Notes under the pieces: generated by a model
Seen by the model: only the letters and a program-made list of their open reading frames with translations
Told to the model about the DNA's origin: nothing
Database searches by the model: none
Shown here: one piece after another, positions 19,400 to 28,247 of the stretch
Layout: each line of letters opens with the position of its first letter
How positions within the stretch are numbered: position 1 is the first letter of the stretch
NCBI RefSeq assembly: GCF_001412085.1
Contig: NZ_LKEV01000005.1
Location: 1-64,000 of the forward strand
Direction of reading: 5' to 3'
DNA: 64,000 nt
From: Corynebacterium lowii
GTDB lineage: Bacteria; Actinomycetota; Actinomycetes; Mycobacteriales; Mycobacteriaceae
Position numbers and translations under genes: made by a program

Positions 19400-20341
19400 T
19401 GATATGCGTATCAGCCCACGACACTCCGGACGGCCCCAGCCCGCGCTCGGTGCCGCGCCGATGCCCCTCGGTGCCACCACCTCCTACCTCTGGGCGCACT
19501 GACCGGCGGTACCATCGCTGTCGGTGACGTCACCCCTACACCGTGGTGGTGGACATCCGAGCCCCGCGCGCCCTCCTCGCCTCGATCATCGGCGCAGGTC
19601 TGAGCCTACTCGGCATCGCCGGACAAACTTATGGTCTGCAACCAGCTGGCGGATCCCTTCATCCTCGGTATCTCCTCCGGTGCCTCGGTCGGTGCAGCGA
19701 CCGTGGTAGCCCTAGGCGCATTCTCCGCGCTCGGCATGTGGGCTCTCTCCGCAGCGGTCTTCCTCGGCGCGCTCACTTCCGCAGCGTTAGTCTTCACACT
19801 AGCCGGCGGACACAAGAGCCTGTCTCCCAATCGCCTCATCCTCACCGGCAGGTCCTCGCCTTCAGCTTCCAGGCTGTGACCAGTACCACCGTCTGCCTGG
19901 AGCCCGCTACCCGCCGCAGCACTCGCGGTCGCCGGCTCTCTCGCCGCCATGCTCTTCCTCGCCCCACAGCTGGACATCCTCTCAGCGGGGACGCCTCCGC
20001 CGCGAGCATGGGCGTGGACCCGCACCGCCTCCGTTGCATCCTCTTTCTCCTCACCGCCCTGGACACGGGCGCGCTCGTAGCTGTGAACAGCACGATCAGC
20101 TTCGTGGGCCTGGTGATCCCCCACCTGACGCGCATGGTCCTGGGCTCCGGGCACCACCGACTGACGGTCGTCGCCCCGCTAGTCGGCGCCCTACTCATGG
20201 TGTGGGCGAACCTGCTCCCCTCCCCGCACCGTGACACCACTGCGGGAGCTACCTCTGGGAGTGGTAACGGCGCTCGTGGGCGTCCCGGTGTTCCTGCTAC
20301 TCATCCGCCGCCGCGCCTACGTCTTCGGGGGCTCCCGGTGA
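19399..20341 (+). pseudogene. FecCD-family metal-chelate ABC permease, multiply frameshifted
   Basis: Pieces in different frames read as one FecCD permease: MPLGATTSYLWAH (about 19460), VVVDIRAPRALLASIIGAGLSLLGIAGQ (19541-19628), LADPFILGISSGASVGAATVVALGAF (from 19649), SLAAMLFLAPQLD (about 19940), and SMGVDPHRLRCILFLLTALDTGALVAVNSTISFVGLVIPHLTRMVLG (20009-20145), ending VFGGSR with a stop overlapping the next GTG. Such permeases import ferric-siderophore, cobalamin or haem. At least four frameshifts make it non-functional. Confidence 0.8.
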
Positions 20342-21088
20342 CGCCCGCGCTGCATCTGCGGCAGCTCGCCGTGGAGACAGGCGGCCGGCGGGTGGTTGGC
20401 CCGATGGATCTGGACCTGCCGACAGGCACGGTGACGGCCATCGTCGGCCCGAACGGCTGCGGCGAGTCCACCCTGCTGTTCGTGCTCTACCGCGCCCGCC
20501 ACCCCGCCTCGGGCACGGCCGAAGTGCTGGGCAGGTACCTCTCCACCCTGTCCTTGCGGGAGAGCGCCCGCCTCATCGCCGCTCTGCATCAGGAGGAACA
20601 CCCCGAGCTGGACTTCACGGTCGCCGAGATCGCAAGTATACAACCCCTCACCCCCGCGCTCCGCCTCGCTGGAGTGGAGCACATCGCGGACCGGGGCGTG
20701 CTAGGTCTCTCCGGCAGCGAGCGGCAGCGCACGCTCATCCGCCCGGATGCTGGCGCAGAGCACCCCGGTGCTAGTGCTGGACGAGCCGACTAACCACCTA
20801 GACCTGCGTCACCAGCTGCGGCTCATGGCGGAAACCGGACGGACGGCCGTCGCCGCTCTACACGACCTCAACCTCGCGATGGAGGCGGACCAGGTGGTCC
20901 TCATGACAGAGGTCCTCGCACCCGCGGAAGTCGAGTAGGTCTTTGGCGTGCGGCCCACCCCGGTTAGCCACCCGGGGACGGGGTCCCGCCGGCTGCTGTT
21001 CGACGCAGAGGAAGCGTCATCTCCTCGGATCAAGCCACCCATGAAAACTCCACCAAACAAGAGATTAAAGAAAGAGGACCGAAAATGA
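20338..21088 (+). pseudogene. metal-chelate ABC transporter ATPase, broken
   Basis: A FecE-like ATPase starts at GTG 20338 (TPALHLRQLAVETGGRRVVGPMDLDLPTGTVTAIVGPNGCGEST). The Walker A lysine is replaced by glutamate (GPNGCGEST instead of GKST) and the signature is LSGSERQR. A frameshift near 20740 moves the rest (MLAQSTPVLVLDEPTNHLDLRHQL, HDLNLA) to another frame. A TAG at 20936-20938 interrupts before the C-terminal VFGVRPTPVSHPGTGSRRLLFDAE. The original stop (TGA 21086-21088) overlaps the ATG of the binding-protein remnant. Confidence 0.85.
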
Positions 21089-21313
21089 TCACAATGCCAC
21101 GAGCGACGGCCACTTTGCTGGCGGCTTCGACCTGGGCCGAAGCCTCACCGCCTGCAGCGCTGAGATGAATCGCTCCGCCGCAGCATCCCGCTCACAATCT
21201 ACGCGCAGTCCGACTCCGCGGTGCTTCGGGAGTTCCTGGGTCAAGGGGTCACCGCGCTGAGCGCAGAGCACCTCCCTTTCTACCAGTTCAGTGCGGATCA
21301 AACTCCGCTCTAA
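21085..21313 (+). pseudogene. remnant of a metal-chelate substrate-binding lipoprotein
   Basis: The ATG at 21085 opens a signal-peptide-like stretch whose lipobox (SLTACSAE, about 21150) is in a shifted frame. Only about 230 bp remain of a gene normally near 1 kb. The last part (SDSAVLREFLGQGVTALSAEHLPFYQF) resembles the C-terminus of such binding proteins, so the middle has been deleted. Confidence 0.6.
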
Positions 21314-21326
21314 CTGTACCGGGCCC

Positions 21327-22473
21327 ATGGGTAGGCGGGGTACAACCGGTACTCCTGGTGCCACCGACATCCCCACCGACAGCGAGATGGTGCGGCTCAT
21401 CTGGCCCTGCCTCGCGGCGGCGGCGCTGGGCCTGGTTCCGTTCACCGTCTTCAGCAACTTCCTGGTGGCCATCGCGGAGGAAGCGCACACTGAACACGCC
21501 CTGCTCGGCTCGCTGCGCGGGCTGGGAGGCATGGCGGCCTTAGCCGTCAGCGTGGCCTTCGCACCGCTGCTCGACCACGCGTACTGCGGAAAATCGCGGC
21601 TGTGTCCCTCGCCGGCCTCACGTTGACCTGCTTTGTCGGGACCGTGGGACAGACGTGGTCCTGAGTCTTATTGTACCTTGTCGTCGGCGGTGCGACGTCC
21701 ATGCTGAACCCCACAGTCTCCACGATAGCCTCAGGTACATTGCCAGACGCCGCTGCGGCGGGGCACACGGCCACGCTGATCTCCTCCATGATGACGCTCA
21801 CCGCAGTTCTCTCCGCGCCAGTGCTGGCGCTGCCTGCGATGCTGTGGGGCTGGTGGAGCGATCTGCTGGCCGTAGCGGCACTGTGCCTGACAGCCGTACT
21901 GCTGCTGCGCCGCAGCAAGGATTCAGGTACCGTTGGCGGGCAGCAGGCGGGGTACCTCGACTCCTTCCGCACCGCCGCGTGTGTGCCGGCGGCGCGCACG
22001 GCGGCTTTCATGGGCCAACTGGTGTTCATCGCCGTGTACTACGGCGAGACCTTCGGCATCGGCATCAAGACGTTCTCCCTGGTATGGAGCCTGTGCGGGC
22101 TCTCATTGTTCCTGGGCAACTGGTTCGGCGGCCAGCAGCTGCGGGGCACCCACTCTCCGCAGCGCATCATCGGAGTCACGGCGGTGGCCGTGGCGCTGGC
22201 CATCACCTCCCTCACAGCTGCGGCGCACGCGATCGTCGCAGCGGGCATCACCACGCTGCTAGTCCACGAGGCCGGCTCAGCCCGGAGCACGGTGCTCTCC
22301 CCCAACTGAACCGCCCAATCTACAGGAGTCTGCGTCGGAGCGACCTTGGTCGATGCCGGCCTCCCCCCTCGCCGGCTGGCCCGGTGCGGCGGCACTGGCC
22401 GGAATCACCGCCCTGGCGGCGGTGCTCTGCATCCTCGCCTGGCACGGTGCAGCGGAAGGGACCAAACCATGAA
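21327..22473 (+). pseudogene. MFS transporter (probable metallophore exporter), frameshifted
   Basis: The ATG at 21327 begins an MFS protein (EMVRLIWPCLAAAALGLVPFTVFSNFLVAIAEE, SLRGLGGMAALAVSVAFAPLLD). A frameshift near 21590 moves the rest (YLVVGGATSMLNPTVSTIASGTLPDAAAAGHTATLISSMMTLTAVLSAPVLA) to another frame until a stop at 22309. A final helix (ALAGITALAAVLCILAW) follows in a third frame ending at TGA 22471-22473, which overlaps the next ATG. Its place after an importer suggests export of a small chelator. Confidence 0.75.
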
Positions 22474-23339
22474 CCCCACCACCGGCTGGGCTCACGGCCA
22501 CTACGGAGAGATCATCTAAGGTACCTTCGGCCTCACGGGCAGGCCGGTACCCACACTCATCACCGTGCCAGCTCCCTCACTGAACCGCAACGCGACTTTC
22601 ACCCCGGCGTCAGGCCGGGGCATCCGCGCCCGCCCGGGCCGGTAGAAAGCCCGCCGTGCTGCGGAACTGGTGCCGGACCACCTGCGCCACACCGCCGCGC
22701 AATGCGGGCTAGACCCCGGGGTCATCCCCACAGGTGGCACACTGTCAGTGGACTCCCAAATCGAGGTCGGCCTGGGACTAGAATCTTCGACAGCCGACGC
22801 CGTGGCCAGCGTGCGCGCTGTCTCAAGCAAAGTCGGCACCGTTCTATCCCCCCCCCGAGGAGATCGCGGAAATCGCTGTAGCAGCGGAAGGCGCGAGCGG
22901 CCCTGTGATGTGTTGTATCCTCGGCACAGTCGTACTCTTCGTCCACCGCGAGGGCGAGTGCTGCGCCGCTGGTTGCGGCCGATGCCACCTATGCTGCTCG
23001 TCGGGTGCCGCTGCGGAAGGCCGGTGGAGACGGATGCACCACCCCACCGCCACCCGGCGGCAGATCGCCCGGTACGACCAGCTCCTGGCGGAACTGGACC
23101 GCGCCATCGCAGACGGGGACGCGCGGGCCGCCGGCTGGGTGACAACCGCCAGCGCCCTGGAGAGAACCAGCTACTCAACCCACGCCCCACATCCAGGTGT
23201 CGCACTCCGGAGGCCTAGCGGGCGTGCTCCTGCCCACCGACCCCCGCAGCTTCTCTCCGTTCCTGTCCCGTGCCCGCGTCTGTAGGCCCGCTCTCAGCGC
23301 CTGCGGGCTCGCGCCTACTGTCACGGAGGCCATCGGTGA
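22470..23339 (+). pseudogene. GHMP-family kinase (PduX/L-threonine kinase-like), broken
   Basis: Joined frames give GHYGEIIQGTFGLTGRPVPTLITVPAP at the N-terminus and the GHMP loop region QIEVGLGLESSTADAVASVRAVSSKVGTVLS (about 22755-22850), then EEIAEIAVAAEGASGPVMCCILGTVVLF and a C-terminal SHSGGLAGVLL. This is the pattern of PduX-type kinases, which phosphorylate L-threonine (or a similar hydroxy amino acid). A TAA at about 22519, a TAG at about 22643 and later frameshifts destroy it. It overlaps the preceding MFS remnant by ATGA. Confidence 0.65.
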
Positions 23340-24375
23340 TCACAGACCAAGCCCCCGACATCACCCTGTCCACGGACGTTAACCAGCCCGTCGGCCTGTC
23401 TGATCTCATCCAGCTCGGTACCGACCCACCCCTGTATGCGCTGCGCTTCGAGACAATGAAGGCTCTCTCCGCCCCACTGTGCGGTGCGCCATCTCCTAGA
23501 TACCGGGCGCATCGCTCCCGGTGACACGGTCGTGGATTCTTCCAGCGGAATCTACGCCCACGCCCTTGCTCTGGCTTGCCCCGAGGCCGGCCTGGACTGC
23601 GCGATGTCGGCTCCACCACAGTGGACCCCGTGCTGGCGGTGCAGCTGCGGATCTTCGGCCTATACCTGGAGCAGATGACACCCTCGATGTCACTGCACAT
23701 GGACCAGAATCGGCGGGTGGCGCGAATCCGGGAACTGCTCCGGGAGAACCCCGGCTGGCGCTGGATGCGGCAGTACCACAGCGTCGAGCACTACCTGGGA
23801 TACGGTCCCGTGGCCGGCTCGCTCGCAGCGGTCCTCCGGTGCCTCGAGCACGACACCGCTGGCCTGGTCGCCCCCCGTTGGCTCCGGGGCATCCAGCAGG
23901 GCGCTGCTTCTAGGGTTACGCGGATCTGGGATGTCAACGGAACTTGTAGACGTCCAGCCCTTCGGCAGCGTGACCTTCGGCTCGGAGCACTTGGAGAGCC
24001 TGGGCATGCTCATCGCGGGGGATCGGCAGCAGCATCGCGTTTCAAAACGTGCCGCATGCGCTGTACTCGCGGGTGTACTGGGTGTCCTTTGGCGTGGGGA
24101 AGGCGGGTGTGGTGGAGCTGCTGCGGCGGCACTCCGTGTTTGCGGGGCTGAGGTCCGGGGCGACCTTCGCTGCGGCTACATGGGAGACGGAGTGTAGGGA
24201 CGACAAAGCCACGGTGTTCGTGGCACCGGACACCGGCCACCGCTACCTGGACGCCGTGTTGGCAAACGCCTCCGGGGTCCAGCCGCTGGCCGAGCACCTC
24301 CCGGAGGTATGCTGGGGTCGGGTGGCGCTGCCGTGGTCGGTCATGGACCTCCCAGGGCCGGAAGCCTCGTCATAA
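23336..24375 (+). pseudogene. PLP-dependent cysteine synthase/SbnA-like enzyme, broken
   Basis: From GTG 23336 the frames combine into a fold-type II PLP enzyme: LSDLIQLGTDPPLYALRFETMKALSAPL, then VRHLLDTGRIAPGDTVVDSSSGIYAHALALA (about 23480-23575), QLRIFGLYLEQM, RIRELLRENPGWRWMRQYHSVEHYLGYGP, VDVQPFGSVTFG, and ATVFVAPDTGHRYLDAVL near the C-terminus. The segment that should carry the PLP lysine is disrupted near 23470. SbnA-like enzymes make 2,3-diaminopropionate-type building blocks from phospho-amino acids, which fits the kinase next door. Confidence 0.7.
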
Positions 24376-24431
24376 CCTCTTGGCTGGATCTGCCTCCGGG
24401 CAGGACCCACCGACCCGTTCTGGGTCAAATC

Positions 24432-26003
24432 CTATTGTTGTCCGCGCACGGAATCGGACGAAATTGAAGCAGAACAAGTGCGGCGGTTCCTGCTCCCGGC
24501 ACGGAGCGCGAGCACGGCATCCAGGAGCACGAAAGCTGCCAGCGAGACCCCGACCGTCGGGAGGAAAACCCCGACGGTCAGCGCGAACATCGCCGCCATC
24601 GCGTACACGGACAGGGCATCCCGGGTCAGTCCCGCTGGCAGACCGGGAACACCGGCGAGGCTACGCGAACCGCGCGTCGGCCGACGGCACCACCACATCC
24701 GGTAACCCTGCACCGTAATCAGGGCGATGCCCAGCCCCACAACGAAGAGCACGATCTGTAGCGGCAGCCCGAACATGATGCCCATGTGGAGGTAGATACC
24801 CCAGGCCCGGAGCTTACTAAACAGGGGTAAGTCGGCGAAGTCCTGACGGTCCACCAGACCCCCGGTACTCCCGTTAATGGAGACGGCATCCGAGGTCAGC
24901 CGCCACGGCACCCAGCGCTCGGAGACCTGCCACGCCTTGCCCTGCTCCGACGGCACACGGGCGATGAGCTCTCCGGTGAGATGCTGCTGCCGAGCGGTGG
25001 CGATCACCCGCTCTATTTGGGAGGATACGGTGTCCGCAGACACCGGCGTGCCCTCCGGCTCCGCGCCGCCGTGTCCTTCATGCCCCGCATGCGCGCCTCC
25101 GGCTTCCCCACCTTGTGCACCGAGGTCCGTTTCGATCGGGGTAGCCTTCCACTTCATCGCCGTGACCATGGAGTCCACGTTCTGGCCGGCAAAGTGGGAC
25201 CAAGTAATGCCGGTGGCCGAGAGGCCCAGCACCGCTACGAAAAGCCAGGCGCCGGTGACGGCGTGGAGGTTCATGGCCCGACGCCGTGCCCCCCGTCGTC
25301 CTGCGGGGGCACCAGGGATGCCACCAAGCATGCGCGGACGAGTGGTGGCCCCGTCTCGCCGGGCCCGCAGCCGGGCTGTATGCACGCGGCGCCACCACAG
25401 CCAGACCCCACCGAGGGCGATGACCCACAGCCAGGATGCGGCGAGCTCGGAGTAGACTTCGCCCGGATCACCCAGGTGCAGACTCTCATGAAGCTCGGAA
25501 ATCCAGCGCCGGAGCGGCAACTCTCCGAGTCCGGAATAGGTGGGCTCGGCACCGAGGATCCCGCCATCCGCCGGGTCCACGAACACAGCCAGCGGGTTAT
25601 CGTCCGGGTTCGCCGGGTCCGTGAATAACACGCGGGTGGAATCCGTCTGCTCCTGAGCGGGCCACACCTGGGAGACCTCCAAGCCGGGGTGGTCTCGCTG
25701 AGCAGCGGCGACCTGCTCGCTAAGCGGCATCGGGGCGTCCACTGCGTCCACGGTAATGAGGTCCCGATAGACCATAGATTCGAGTGTTGGAGCCACGGCA
25801 TAGGCAGCGCCCGTAAGCGCCGCAACCAGAACGAACGGCCCCACAGCCATGCCCGCGTAGAAGTGTAAGCGCAGGATAAACGCCGCCAGCTGGGCTCGGA
25901 CACTGCGGCTCGGTCGGTCAGGTGCAACGGAGCGGCCAGGAGGTGCGACCCCGGGCCGCTCGGGACCCGTTGGCCCCTGATCTGCGAGGACGGGAGTATT
26001 CAC
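24432..26003 (-). CDS. PepSY-associated membrane protein
   Basis: The 523-residue protein is intact. It has the PepSY-TM layout: an N-terminal helix with FILRLHFYAGMAVGPFVLVAALTGAAYAVAP (residues about 40-75), a PepSY-like extracytoplasmic domain, a second helix (LAASWLWVIALGGVWLWWRR), RAMNLHAVTGAWLFVAVLGLSATGITW, a histidine-rich loop (GGAHAGHEGHGG, about residue 300), and several C-terminal helices. Family members are linked to iron-siderophore reduction or uptake. It faces the decayed cluster and shows no damage. Confidence 0.88.
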   Translation of the reverse strand: MNTPVLADQGPTGPERPGVAPPGRSVAPDRPSRSVRAQLAAFILRLHFYAGMAVGPFVLVAALTGAAYAVAPTLESMVYRDLITVDAVDAPMPLSEQVAAAQRDHPGLEVSQVWPAQEQTDSTRVLFTDPANPDDNPLAVFVDPADGGILGAEPTYSGLGELPLRRWISELHESLHLGDPGEVYSELAASWLWVIALGGVWLWWRRVHTARLRARRDGATTRPRMLGGIPGAPAGRRGARRRAMNLHAVTGAWLFVAVLGLSATGITWSHFAGQNVDSMVTAMKWKATPIETDLGAQGGEAGGAHAGHEGHGGAEPEGTPVSADTVSSQIERVIATARQQHLTGELIARVPSEQGKAWQVSERWVPWRLTSDAVSINGSTGGLVDRQDFADLPLFSKLRAWGIYLHMGIMFGLPLQIVLFVVGLGIALITVQGYRMWWCRRPTRGSRSLAGVPGLPAGLTRDALSVYAMAAMFALTVGVFLPTVGVSLAAFVLLDAVLALRAGSRNRRTCSASISSDSVRGQQ

Positions 26004-26377
26004 GTCACGCCTTTCTTGTCTACGCCGGACGAGGCCGCTGGCCCGCCGACGACGGTAGAGTACTGCTGATCAAGAGAGTTGTCGTTACTGGGCACAGAAA
26101 AGTTCCCCGCGCTGCAACGCGCCCCGCCCGTCGGCGGCTCCTCCTAATCCGCCGGGCCGAAGGCCTACACGGGTGACACCTCCATGGATGTCCACGGAAA
26201 GGACTAAGAGACCCTCCTAAAAGAGGCGAAGAATTACGAGCAAGACCACGAGTAACTTCTCCGCCGCAGAGCTTGTTGGCTGCTTCCGTAGGAACCGGTG
26301 CCTTCGCCCGAAGTCTACCGGGGAATCACCAGGACTAGGCGCATGGGCATTCTCGCGGCCTCCTAGGCGATCTCCAT

Positions 26378-26427
26378 AAAAGCTCCGCCAATAGTCCGGT
26401 AGCAAACCGGAGCACCAGCGGAGCTTT
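26378..26427. terminator. nested inverted repeat, probable bidirectional terminator
   Basis: Outer arms AAAGCTCCGC (26378-26387) and GCGGAGCTTT (26418-26427) enclose inner arms TCCGGT (26395-26400) and ACCGGA (26406-26411). T-rich flanks on both strands would allow termination in either direction. Confidence 0.55.
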
Positions 26428-26477
26428 GTTATACTGAAAACAAGTTCCTACTGCATCCCGGGTACGGGAATCGCTTG

Positions 26478-26505
26478 AACAGCTCATTCGAGCTGAGCTG
26501 TTTTT
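26478..26505 (+). terminator. 9-bp stem hairpin followed by T run
   Basis: AACAGCTCA (26478-26486) pairs with TGAGCTGTT (26494-26502) with further Ts. It is oriented to stop plus-strand transcription, although no plus-strand gene precedes it closely, so a short transcript from 26430 on is possible. Confidence 0.55.
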
Positions 26506-26517
26506 GTCCGCGTGCAC

Positions 26518-27069
26518 TTAATGAGCATTCGGCAGTGAGTGATGAGTTTCAAATTGCGCCCATTCAACGATGGGATCTAGCTCGGTCAGGTCCACCTGGT
26601 CCAGGTCCTTATTATATGTCTGGATCATGGTCTTCTCGTTATCGGTCTTGCTTGGTTTAAGGCGCAGCGCCCCCACGATGCCTCGCAAGATCTGGCGGTG
26701 CGCAACGGAGATGCGAGAGTAATAAAGGGCACCGGGGAGGTAAAAGCGGCGGACACGGTCAGCCTTATCTCCCAGGATCCCGGCCATCTGGTCTTTACGA
26801 CGCGCCTCCTGGAGCAGAGCCATTCCCACCGCCGCGCAGGCAACCGGCCGCCCGCCGAGATCATGGTGAGCCACGTAGGAGGCTGCCGCGATGGAGGGAC
26901 CAAAAACCGGGGAAAGCACCACGAGTGGCTCGGCGAATTCGCCCTCCTCGGCGTGTGCGAGCCGCCCGAAGTCCTCGAGTGTCTCGGCGGTGGTGTTGAG
27001 CCGCTGGGCCAGGACCTTGGCGTAGCGTCGGGTGGCTCCGTAGGTCGATTGGTACAAAACCTGGGTCAT
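26518..27069 (-). CDS. flavodoxin domain protein (HemG-like)
   Basis: The 183-residue protein starts MTQVLYQSTYGATRRYAKVLAQRL, a flavodoxin FMN phosphate-binding loop (STYGATRRYA), followed by FAEPLVVLSPVFGPSIAAASYV and a helical C-terminus. Similar proteins are annotated as flavodoxin-domain or protoporphyrinogen-oxidase-like. It lies 9 bp downstream of the cis-prenyltransferase gene and is probably co-transcribed. The electron partner is unknown. Confidence 0.75.
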   Translation of the reverse strand: MTQVLYQSTYGATRRYAKVLAQRLNTTAETLEDFGRLAHAEEGEFAEPLVVLSPVFGPSIAAASYVAHHDLGGRPVACAAVGMALLQEARRKDQMAGILGDKADRVRRFYLPGALYYSRISVAHRQILRGIVGALRLKPSKTDNEKTMIQTYNKDLDQVDLTELDPIVEWAQFETHHSLPNAH

Positions 27070-27078
27070 GGGCGTGCT

Positions 27079-27876
27079 CTACTTTCCGAATCGTCGGGTG
27101 CGCTTGGAGTATTCGCGCAGGGCGCGTAGGAAGTCGATGCGGCGGAAGGCCGGCCAGTAGGTGTCGGTGAACCAGATCTCCGAATAGGCGGTCTGCCAGA
27201 GGAGGAACCCTGAGAGGCGCTGTTCGCCGGAGGTGCGGATCAGCAGGTCGGGGTCCGGCTGGCCGGAGGTGTAGAGGTGGTGGGATACGGAGTCCACGGT
27301 GACCTTCTCCGCCAGCTCCGCCGCCGGCGTGCCCGCAGCGACCTCGTGCTCCACGAGGTCACGCACGGCGTCCACGATCTCCTGACGCCCACCATAGCCC
27401 ACCGCCACGTTGACGGCCACGCCAGTGTGCCCCTGCGTGCTGGCCACCGCCTGCGCGATGCGCGTTCCCACCTCCGTGGGCAGCGCCTCCAGGTGCCCCA
27501 CCAGGCGTACCCGGCAGTTGTTGGCCGGGGAGGCCAGCTCGTCCACCACGTCCGCGATGATCGCCAGCAGCATGCCCAGCTCCTCGGGGCTGCGGCGCAG
27601 GTTCTCGGTGGACAGCAGGTACACGGTGACCAGCTCCACCTGCGTGTCGCGGCACCAGCGCACCATCTCCCCGATCTTGCGCGCGCCCACGCGATGCCCG
27701 TGACTAACGTCCTCGAAGCCCGCCTCGCGCGCCCAGCGCCGGTTGCCGTCGCACATGACGGCCACGTGGCGGGGCTGCGGCAACCCCTTGAGTTCCCGGC
27801 GCAACCGCAGCTCGTAGAGCGGGTACAGCAGGCGGCGCGGGAGGAGGGTCACACGCGCTAGTTTACGCCGGCTCAT
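27079..27876 (-). CDS. cis-prenyltransferase (isoprenyl transferase, Rv1086-like)
   Basis: This 265-residue enzyme condenses isopentenyl diphosphate onto an allylic diphosphate in cis. Motifs include HVAVMCDGNRRWAREAGFEDVSHGHRVGARKIGE (catalytic Asp in CDGNRRWA), LVTVYLLSTENLRRSPEE, VAVNVAVGYGGRQEIVDAV, and DPDLLIRTSGEQRLSGFLLWQTAYSEIWFTDTYWP. Its neighbourhood (mca, DUF4307, greA) matches that of Rv1086, a short-chain Z-farnesyl diphosphate synthase of decaprenyl-phosphate synthesis, so that role is the most likely. The product chain length is not visible in the sequence. Confidence 0.92.
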   Translation of the reverse strand: MSRRKLARVTLLPRRLLYPLYELRLRRELKGLPQPRHVAVMCDGNRRWAREAGFEDVSHGHRVGARKIGEMVRWCRDTQVELVTVYLLSTENLRRSPEELGMLLAIIADVVDELASPANNCRVRLVGHLEALPTEVGTRIAQAVASTQGHTGVAVNVAVGYGGRQEIVDAVRDLVEHEVAAGTPAAELAEKVTVDSVSHHLYTSGQPDPDLLIRTSGEQRLSGFLLWQTAYSEIWFTDTYWPAFRRIDFLRALREYSKRTRRFGK

Positions 27877-27881
27877 GGGCC

Positions 27882-28181
27882 CTAGAGCCAGTGCTTCTTC
27901 TTGTGATCGAGCACGCCCGCTTGCTCCATCGCCGCGTCCAGGGACTGCTCGTCGAAGGGGTCGATGCCGCGCTTCTCTGCGAACATGCGGCGCCGGTTCA
28001 TCCGGCTAAAGCGGCGGTGAAAGGCCCAGCCGAGGTACAGCACGGCGGCGGCAAGTAGCACGAGTACCAGCAGGCCGATGGGCGAGGCCTTGCCGAAGTC
28101 CGCGCCGAGGGGGCCGCTGGCCTGCTGGGCCAGCACGGAGTACCCCTGAGCGGCGTAGGCGGAGAGATCAGACACCATCAT
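27882..28181 (-). CDS. small single-pass membrane protein downstream of mca
   Basis: The 99-residue product has one membrane helix (IGLLVLVLLAAAVLYLGWAF) then a basic patch (HRRFSRMNRRRMFAEKRGIDPFDEQSLDAAMEQAGVLDHKKKHWL). It corresponds by position and layout to mycobacterial Rv1083-type proteins between mca and the cis-prenyltransferase. The start could also be 28178 or 28220. Function unknown. Confidence 0.7.
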   Translation of the reverse strand: MMVSDLSAYAAQGYSVLAQQASGPLGADFGKASPIGLLVLVLLAAAVLYLGWAFHRRFSRMNRRRMFAEKRGIDPFDEQSLDAAMEQAGVLDHKKKHWL

Positions 28182-28247
28182 CACGCCCACCAGTGTATTG
28201 CCTGCCCCGCGCTCCTCCAAGCCCCGCCGCCGCGCCTCGATGTGAGG

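Larger units (their letters stand above)
26004..26517. other. non-coding stretch with two hairpins
   Basis: This region of about 510 bp lies between the divergent PepSY start and the end of the flavodoxin-like gene. No credible gene was seen. It includes two strong inverted repeats listed separately; the rest is unremarkable. Confidence 0.45.
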
